DNA of 21,665 bases from JAAXKN01 sp050258815 (GTDB lineage: Bacteria; Bacteroidota; Ignavibacteria; Ignavibacteriales; SURF-24): assembly GCA_050258815.1 (NCBI GenBank), contig JBLMZM010000277.1, positions 1 through 21,665 of the forward strand, read 5' to 3'. Each line of letters starts with the position of its first letter. Position 1 is the first letter of the stretch. A program made the translations under genes and the position numbers. Shown one piece after another: positions 16,815-21,665 of this stretch. The notes beneath the pieces are model-generated. The model worked only from the letters and a program-made list of their open reading frames with translations. It searched no databases and had not been told where the DNA came from.

Positions 16815-18764
16815 ATGTCTCAGCATGCAACTACCAGCCTTTATAAGAATCTCAGGAACCGGCATTTTCTGGCTGTGGACTTGCTGGTATTCTTCATGGT
16901 CCCCTTCCTTGCGTTATTTATTCGTTTTGATGGCAATGTGGACTGGGATATATATCAGACCCCGGTATTATATGCCTTTCTGGTATTTACAGTTACCAAG
17001 CTATGCCTTTTCAATTATCTCCATTTATACCGCAGGTACTGGCAGGGGGCAAGCATTGATGAGCTTGCATACATAGTATTTCTCGGCATGTGCACACTGT
17101 TAGCGGAATATTTCATGTATTCGGCACTTCACAAGAATAACCTGTTCTGTTTCAGGACTCTCCCCCATTCGCTCCCCTTTCTTGATAGTATAATGAGTCT
17201 CGCTTTTATTGTAATGATCCGCTTCAGCATACGCTTTATAGAAAGGGCTGACCAGCGACTGCACCTCAATTGCGGCGGCAGGGTCAGGACGCTCATAGTG
17301 GGTGCCGGTGAAGCAGGCACAATGATAGTCAAGGAAATGCAGCGGTGTCCCCACCTGAAGTTTAGTCCGGTGGCCTTTGTGGATGATGACCAGGAAAAGC
17401 ACCATCTCAGGCATCTGGGCATACCTATTCTGGGCGGCTGCAGGGATATCCCGGCAATTGTAAGAAATTACAGAATCGGGAAAATTATTATTGCCATGCC
17501 GACCGCCTCAGGCGACAGGCTGAGGCAGATCATATCTTACGGCAGGCTTCTGGGGGTTGAAACACTGACGGTGCCCGGAATATTTGAAATACTAAACGGC
17601 AGGGTTAGTATTGAAAAAATAAGAAAGATTCAGATTGAGGACCTGCTCAGGCGTGAACCGGTAAACACAGATACCGAAAAGGTCAGCCGGCTGATTAACG
17701 GGAAAAGAGTTCTCATAACCGGCGCCGGCGGTTCGATTGGAAGCGAGCTGTGCAGACAGATACTGAAATTCAGGCCGTCTGAACTGATACTGCTCGGACA
17801 CGGAGAAAATTCGATTTTTGAAATTGAGCAGGAACTGCAGCACATAAAAAAGGAAAGTCCCGGGGATAATGAGATCCGCACACAGTTCTTTGCTAGAATT
17901 GCCGACCTCAGGTTCAGGGAGCGCATCAGGGATATTTTTAAGGAATTTGAGCCGGAGCTGGTATTTCACGCCGCCGCTCATAAACACGTTCCCCTGATGG
18001 AGATCAATCCCCAGGAGGCCGTTAGCAATAATATCATCGGTACGAAAAACCTTGTAGATATTTCGGTGGAATCGGGTGTCCAACATTTTATATCTATTTC
18101 AACCGACAAGGCGGTAAATCCCACTAATATTATGGGAGCAAGCAAAAGGATTGCCGAAATGATACTGCTGGATGCCTCTGTAAAAACAGGGCGTTTCTAC
18201 TCTGCCGTCAGGTTCGGTAATGTGCTGGGCAGCCGCGGAAGTGTAATAAGAACTTTTCAGAAGCAGCTGGAAAACGGGGGTCCACTCACCATTACCCATC
18301 CGGAGATCAGGCGCTATTTTATGACGATACCCGAAGCCGTGCAGCTCGTGCTGCAGGCATCGGTTCTGGGTAACGGCGGTGATATTTTTGTCCTGGATAT
18401 GGGAAAACCCGTAAAAATAATAGATCTGGCCAGGGACGTAATAAGACTCAGCGGAAATCACACCAATAATGAGATAGGCATCGCTGTTACGGGTCTGCGT
18501 CCCGGCGAAAAGCTGTATGAGGAATTATTTGTTAAAGGTGAAGTATATGAAACAACTGTTCACGCGAAAATCCTTATCGCTAAAAATGCCGGCAGCTTCA
18601 TCCCGGACAATCTGCAAAATGTAATCATGTACTTCCAGAATGCAGGGACACAGCTGACACGCGAAGAGATCATTGAAAAATTTTCAGAAGTCATACCCGA
18701 ATTCCAGCCTGATGAGAGCAGAAAGGCCGCAAACGACCTTGTTTCATTAAGATTATTAAAATGA
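16815..18764 (+). CDS. Membrane-bound NDP-sugar 4,6-dehydratase (CapD/WbpM/PglF type)
   Basis: A 649-residue protein of normal length for the long form. Four N-terminal helices cover about 15-140. A first Rossmann domain begins around RTLIVGAGEAGTMIVKEM, and the catalytic SDR domain begins VLITGAGGSIGSE (303-311). The active-site stretch STDKAVNPTNIMGASKR has D431, M440 and K444: methionine replaces the usual SDR tyrosine, as in WbpM/PglF/FlaA1. RFGNVLGSRGSV and TGLRPGEKLYEE complete the family pattern. By family it makes UDP-2-acetamido-2,6-dideoxy-4-hexulose from UDP-GlcNAc, feeding the upstream aminotransferase. It is 17 bp after the phosphoglycosyl transferase gene. Confidence 0.93.
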   Translation: MSQHATTSLYKNLRNRHFLAVDLLVFFMVPFLALFIRFDGNVDWDIYQTPVLYAFLVFTVTKLCLFNYLHLYRRYWQGASIDELAYIVFLGMCTLLAEYFMYSALHKNNLFCFRTLPHSLPFLDSIMSLAFIVMIRFSIRFIERADQRLHLNCGGRVRTLIVGAGEAGTMIVKEMQRCPHLKFSPVAFVDDDQEKHHLRHLGIPILGGCRDIPAIVRNYRIGKIIIAMPTASGDRLRQIISYGRLLGVETLTVPGIFEILNGRVSIEKIRKIQIEDLLRREPVNTDTEKVSRLINGKRVLITGAGGSIGSELCRQILKFRPSELILLGHGENSIFEIEQELQHIKKESPGDNEIRTQFFARIADLRFRERIRDIFKEFEPELVFHAAAHKHVPLMEINPQEAVSNNIIGTKNLVDISVESGVQHFISISTDKAVNPTNIMGASKRIAEMILLDASVKTGRFYSAVRFGNVLGSRGSVIRTFQKQLENGGPLTITHPEIRRYFMTIPEAVQLVLQASVLGNGGDIFVLDMGKPVKIIDLARDVIRLSGNHTNNEIGIAVTGLRPGEKLYEELFVKGEVYETTVHAKILIAKNAGSFIPDNLQNVIMYFQNAGTQLTREEIIEKFSEVIPEFQPDESRKAANDLVSLRLLK

Positions 18765-18770
18765 AAAACC

Positions 18771-18774
18771 GGAG
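18771..18774 (+). promoter_or_regulatory. Ribosome binding site supporting the GTG start at 18780
   Basis: GGAG lies 5 nt before GTG 18780, right after the dehydratase stop. It is one of the clearer Shine-Dalgarno sites in the operon and supports GTG as the start of the sulfatase-fold gene. Confidence 0.5.
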
Positions 18775-18779
18775 CGCAC

Positions 18780-20525
18780 GTGGATAGAAAGAATCTGATC
18801 ATACTTGTTAAAATACTGGCAGCAGCAGGACTGCTTTATTTAGGAACTGAGCATTATGACTTTATTGCCAAGATGAAGGACCTTAAATTCAACCACGGAT
18901 ACCCTGGCATCATAATATTTATTATACTGTGGCTGCTTTGTACAGCATCATTGGTTACAACCATGTTCCTTCCGAATAAATTCGTCAGGATGCTGCTGGC
19001 ATTTGTAATATTCTGTGCTACGCTGACAGGACTCACGTACACGAATATAAGCGGAGCACTGCTGGTATATGACAACCTTTATGCTCTCATTGAAAATGCA
19101 AACTATGCAGACGGAGTATTGCAGCAGTACACACATGAACTTATGGTACCGCTGCTGATTTCATCACTCTCCTTTCTTATAATTATTCCCCCGCCGCGGC
19201 AGACAGTAGAAAAATTAAAAACGAAATTCAGGTCGGCAGCGGCATATATAACTGCTTTTCTGCCCTTCGCGGTACTGCTGATGATTGCCATTATGCGGAG
19301 CGGATACGGACTTGCACAGACACCAATTCAGTATTACATCCCGGCGCTGTTTGTACTCATTGAATCTGACAACCTTTCTTTTGGGGAAAACGTCCGTAAT
19401 AATGCCGCTTATGCACACATAAAGGAAAACCCGGGCCATCAGATGAACGTCGTGCTGATCGTTGATGAAAGCGTCAGGGGTGATTATCTGGACATAAATG
19501 GGCAGAACAAGGGCATTACACCATATTTATTTTCACACAGGGACCGGGTTGTCAATTTCGGACTGGCCAGCTCCGGGGCAAACAGCAGCGCTGAAAGCAA
19601 CCAGATACTGAGATACGGGCCCAACATCAACGATTTTTACTACACATTTAAAAAGAATGCATACATATGGCAGTACGCAAAAAAGGCAGGCTATAAAACA
19701 ATTTTCCTGGACGCACAGGGTACAAAAGGGAAATTCAACAACAGAATGGTGGAAAGCGAAAGGGCGCTGATTGATGAATTCATATATATAAAAGGCACCA
19801 CCAATTTAGAAAAGGACATTAACATTGCAAAGTTCATCAGGGAAAATGCCTCGCGGAGAAACAGCAAACCTCTATTCATTTATGCGCTTAAGATGGGCAT
19901 ACACTTCCCTTATGACAACATAGTGCCGGAGGACAAACGCCTGTTCATAAAAAAGAACAGCAATTTTACAAGCATTAGCCGGCAGGATCTCATAAACTCT
20001 TATAAGAACGCAATTTACTACGTCATCAATCCCTTCTTCCGCGATTTGCTGGAAGGGGTAACATATGAAAATGCTGTGATTTTCTATACGTCCGACCACG
20101 GGCAGAATCTGCTGGATAACGGGTTCATGATAACACATTGCTCAACGACGAATGTTTCGTGTTATGAGGGACTCGTCCCGCTGATGGTCATATCGGATAA
20201 CGAGAGATACAGGAAAGATTTTTCGGCAGCAGCCGCAAGTAATTTCAACAAGGCTAGTCATTTCAACATTTTCCCGACAATACTATCTGTCTTCGGTTAT
20301 GACAGAAACGAAACCGGCAGGTATCACGGCAAAACACTTTTTGATGAGATTACCGAACCGAGAAAATTCAGCAGCGGGCTGCTGGTAATCAACAGACTCA
20401 GTCTCGGGGATGCCGCAAAGAACAACTGGAATTACCTTCCCGATTCGGTTGCTGCCCCTGGAAATGCTTCCGGGAGCGTAGCTTTGGGTCCCGGCTCCCC
20501 TGCTCAGGAATCATCCAGGCACTAA
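18780..20525 (+). CDS. Sulfatase-fold membrane transferase (phosphoethanolamine transferase-like)
   Basis: 581 residues. About five N-terminal helices (8-25, 39-60, 67-90, 120-138, 155-175) are followed by a periplasmic alkaline-phosphatase-like domain of the EptA/OpgE/LTA-synthase group. Metal-site motifs are VVLIVDESVRGDYL (D229, E230), FYTSDHGQN (D439, H440) and THCS (H453). The presumed nucleophile region is SSGANSSAESN (about 264-274): a serine (S269 or S270) lies where EptA-type enzymes have threonine, and the classical sulfatase C/S-x-P-S-R signature is absent. By family it would transfer phosphoethanolamine or a similar group to a glycan or lipid outside the membrane. The GTG start has a good RBS. 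The Gly/Ser/Pro-rich last 20 residues look disordered. The exact donor and acceptor are unknown. Confidence 0.85.
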   Translation: MDRKNLIILVKILAAAGLLYLGTEHYDFIAKMKDLKFNHGYPGIIIFIILWLLCTASLVTTMFLPNKFVRMLLAFVIFCATLTGLTYTNISGALLVYDNLYALIENANYADGVLQQYTHELMVPLLISSLSFLIIIPPPRQTVEKLKTKFRSAAAYITAFLPFAVLLMIAIMRSGYGLAQTPIQYYIPALFVLIESDNLSFGENVRNNAAYAHIKENPGHQMNVVLIVDESVRGDYLDINGQNKGITPYLFSHRDRVVNFGLASSGANSSAESNQILRYGPNINDFYYTFKKNAYIWQYAKKAGYKTIFLDAQGTKGKFNNRMVESERALIDEFIYIKGTTNLEKDINIAKFIRENASRRNSKPLFIYALKMGIHFPYDNIVPEDKRLFIKKNSNFTSISRQDLINSYKNAIYYVINPFFRDLLEGVTYENAVIFYTSDHGQNLLDNGFMITHCSTTNVSCYEGLVPLMVISDNERYRKDFSAAAASNFNKASHFNIFPTILSVFGYDRNETGRYHGKTLFDEITEPRKFSSGLLVINRLSLGDAAKNNWNYLPDSVAAPGNASGSVALGPGSPAQESSRH

Positions 20526-20534
20526 AAAAATATA

Positions 20535-20554
20535 GGACGCCGGACGCTGGACTC
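20535..20554 (+). repeat. Short GGACGC tandem repeat
   Basis: GGACGCC GGACGCT GGACTC is a 7-bp near-tandem array just after the stop of the sulfatase-fold gene. It is GC-rich against an AT-rich background. No function can be assigned. Confidence 0.3.
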
Positions 20555-20580
20555 ATGACCAATCAACTCCCAGGCACATT

Positions 20581-20694
20581 ATGACACTATTTTTTATTAT
20601 TATCCTGTACATAATAATGGTTTTCAGCTGGATATACTACGATCTTCATCATATTCATGAAGGTAAAGATGAAGACAATTCCAGTAAAACCTGA
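20581..20694 (+). CDS. Probable 37-residue single-helix membrane protein
   Basis: ATG 20581 opens a 37-codon frame ending at TGA 20692-20694. The N-terminal half (MTLFFIIILYIIMVFSWIYY) is one clean transmembrane helix and the rest (DLHHIHEGKDEDNSSKT) is a charged tail. An AGG lies 6 nt before the ATG. It is 55 bp after the sulfatase-fold gene on the same strand, so it would be the last gene of the operon. Its last 40 bp overlap the 3' end of the convergent Rieske gene. The helix-then-charged-tail pattern, RBS and position favour a real small protein, but an ORF this short can arise by chance and I know no named family. Confidence 0.45.
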   Translation: MTLFFIIILYIIMVFSWIYYDLHHIHEGKDEDNSSKT

Positions 20695-21461
20695 CCGTCC
20701 TTCTGTGTAATCTTATAGACGGGAATTTTTTCTTTGGCGGGACCAGATTTTACGTTACCCGTCTTAATGTCAAACTGTGACCCGTGCCAGAGGCACTGTA
20801 CGGTACCGCAGATCAGCACGCCGTCTGCCAGTGATCCGCCCCTGTGGCTGCATGAATCAGAGAATGCATAATAGCCGTCTTCAGTCCGTGCAAGCACAAT
20901 CCTCTTATCATCCACCCTGAGCAGCTTCATCTGGTTCACCTTCAGCTCATCAGACTTTGCGACTATCAAAGGCTGCCCCGGTTTTGAAGTAAATGACTCT
21001 TCCTTCCATCTACCCGATTCGGCATAACGATGGTCGGTGCCTATAAAATTCCTGTTCACCAGTGTGCCGCCCATCCAGCCGCCAAGTGTAATGGTAAAGG
21101 TTCCGATTGCTTCCAGCAGCAGCGGAATGATCCACGCTGTTTCCTCCCTGTATCTCAGAAATGCCGCTATGCCAAACAGTATTACGGTCACCAGCATGAT
21201 CATCATGTGTCTTGTAGCGCGTTCGGCACCGGTACTATCCGGTGGTACGCTGTAAACATAATCTATAAATCCCGGTACCGCCGCAACCAGCCCCATAACC
21301 ACACCCGCCACGGCGATGTATAATGAAACATTGCGAAGCTCCAGGTTGCCCTGTATAATTCCCAGCAGGTCAAAAGCAAAAGATCCTACAAGCAGGCCTA
21401 TAGGAAAAGGTATCAGCATCTGATGAATGGCGTGCCCCTTAAAGCTAGCCCTTGTCCTCAT
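20655..21461 (-). CDS. DUF2231 membrane domain fused to Rieske [2Fe-2S] domain
   Basis: 268 residues. Residues 1-140 form a DUF2231-type domain: GHAIHQMLIPFPIGLL, then four helices at about 15-35, 46-68, 84-104 and 108-133. Residues 160-265 are a Rieske ferredoxin-like domain with both cluster motifs, CSHRGGSLADG (C204, H206) and CLWHGSQFD (C223, H226), so it should bind a [2Fe-2S] cluster. An even number of helices puts the Rieske domain on the same side as the N-terminus, probably the cytoplasm. A redox role is likely; the partner is unknown. The start is supported by a strong GGAGG (21466-21470) 4 nt upstream. It is transcribed toward the polysaccharide operon and is probably unrelated to it. 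Confidence 0.9.
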   Translation of the reverse strand: MRTRASFKGHAIHQMLIPFPIGLLVGSFAFDLLGIIQGNLELRNVSLYIAVAGVVMGLVAAVPGFIDYVYSVPPDSTGAERATRHMMIMLVTVILFGIAAFLRYREETAWIIPLLLEAIGTFTITLGGWMGGTLVNRNFIGTDHRYAESGRWKEESFTSKPGQPLIVAKSDELKVNQMKLLRVDDKRIVLARTEDGYYAFSDSCSHRGGSLADGVLICGTVQCLWHGSQFDIKTGNVKSGPAKEKIPVYKITQKDGQVLLELSSSLPS

Positions 21462-21665
21462 CTCACCTCCATAATATCTTACTATTTGATAATATTAACT
21501 ACAAAAGGTTACAATAAAAAGCATAAGTGCAAAGGCCTGATCGCACGGATGTATGGATAGTCCATGGCCAAAAGCCCTGAATAATATTTAACAAGGAACA
21601 ATTAACATTAATATAAATTATATATTTCGGTGACAAAGTAAAATGTAAGTCGATATATTGCGGCC
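21462..21665. other. Intergenic DNA at right edge
   Basis: 204 AT-rich bases upstream of the Rieske gene. They should include its promoter, but no convincing -35/-10 or TAnnTTTG element with a sensible leader was found. A short 5-3-5 inverted repeat (ATGGA-TAG-TCCAT, 21553-21565) is present. Confidence 0.5.

Noticed and set aside
17592..18086. 164-residue minus-strand ORF inside the dehydratase gene
   Set aside because: It lies entirely antisense to a gene with clear catalytic motifs, with no RBS or recognisable domain; treated as a shadow. The same applies to antisense ORFs at 13649-14164, 6825-7295 and 18099-18461.

Overview
The window looks like a piece of a Bacteroidota/Ignavibacteriota-type (FCB group) chromosome. 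I infer this from protein flavour and initiation style. The U32, DegT, ATP-grasp and DUF3160 proteins read like FCB-group versions, and many genes start at an ATG preceded by A/T-rich sequence with no clear Shine-Dalgarno. This is recognition from the sequence, not a database result. No tRNA, rRNA, CRISPR array, insertion sequence or integrase was seen.

Layout. (1) Positions 1-4615, minus strand: a secreted DUF3160-family protein running off the left edge, a U32-family protein of the RlhA/YdcP type, and upstream of it a secreted lysine/arginine-rich coiled-coil protein built on 11-residue repeats. The last two lie in one reading frame with a single TAG between them, and the U32 gene has no ATG, GTG or TTG where its conserved N-terminus begins. 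(2) Positions 4616-5065: a gene-free divergent region with a few inverted repeats. (3) Positions 5066-20694, plus strand: a co-directional cell-surface polysaccharide operon. Its order is a small bitopic membrane protein, Wzc-type co-polymerase/tyrosine kinase, UDP-sugar 4-epimerase, Wzx flippase, ATP-grasp ligase-like enzyme, Wzy-type polymerase, GT4 and GT2 glycosyltransferases, DegT aminotransferase, monotopic phosphoglycosyl transferase, membrane-bound NDP-sugar 4,6-dehydratase, a sulfatase-fold membrane transferase, and a probable 37-residue membrane microprotein. (4) Positions 20655-21461, minus strand: a DUF2231-Rieske fusion.

How the operon may work (inference from families). The 4,6-dehydratase and DegT aminotransferase would make a UDP-4-amino-6-deoxy-HexNAc. 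The PglC-like transferase would load a sugar phosphate on the lipid carrier. The two glycosyltransferases would extend it with sugars that include the epimerase product. Wzx would flip the unit, Wzy would polymerise it and the Wzc-like protein would control length and export. No N-acetyltransferase for the amino sugar is visible. The ATP-grasp enzyme is therefore a candidate for an unusual amide modification, and the sulfatase-fold protein for a phosphoethanolamine-type decoration. No Wza exporter or tyrosine phosphatase is present in the window.
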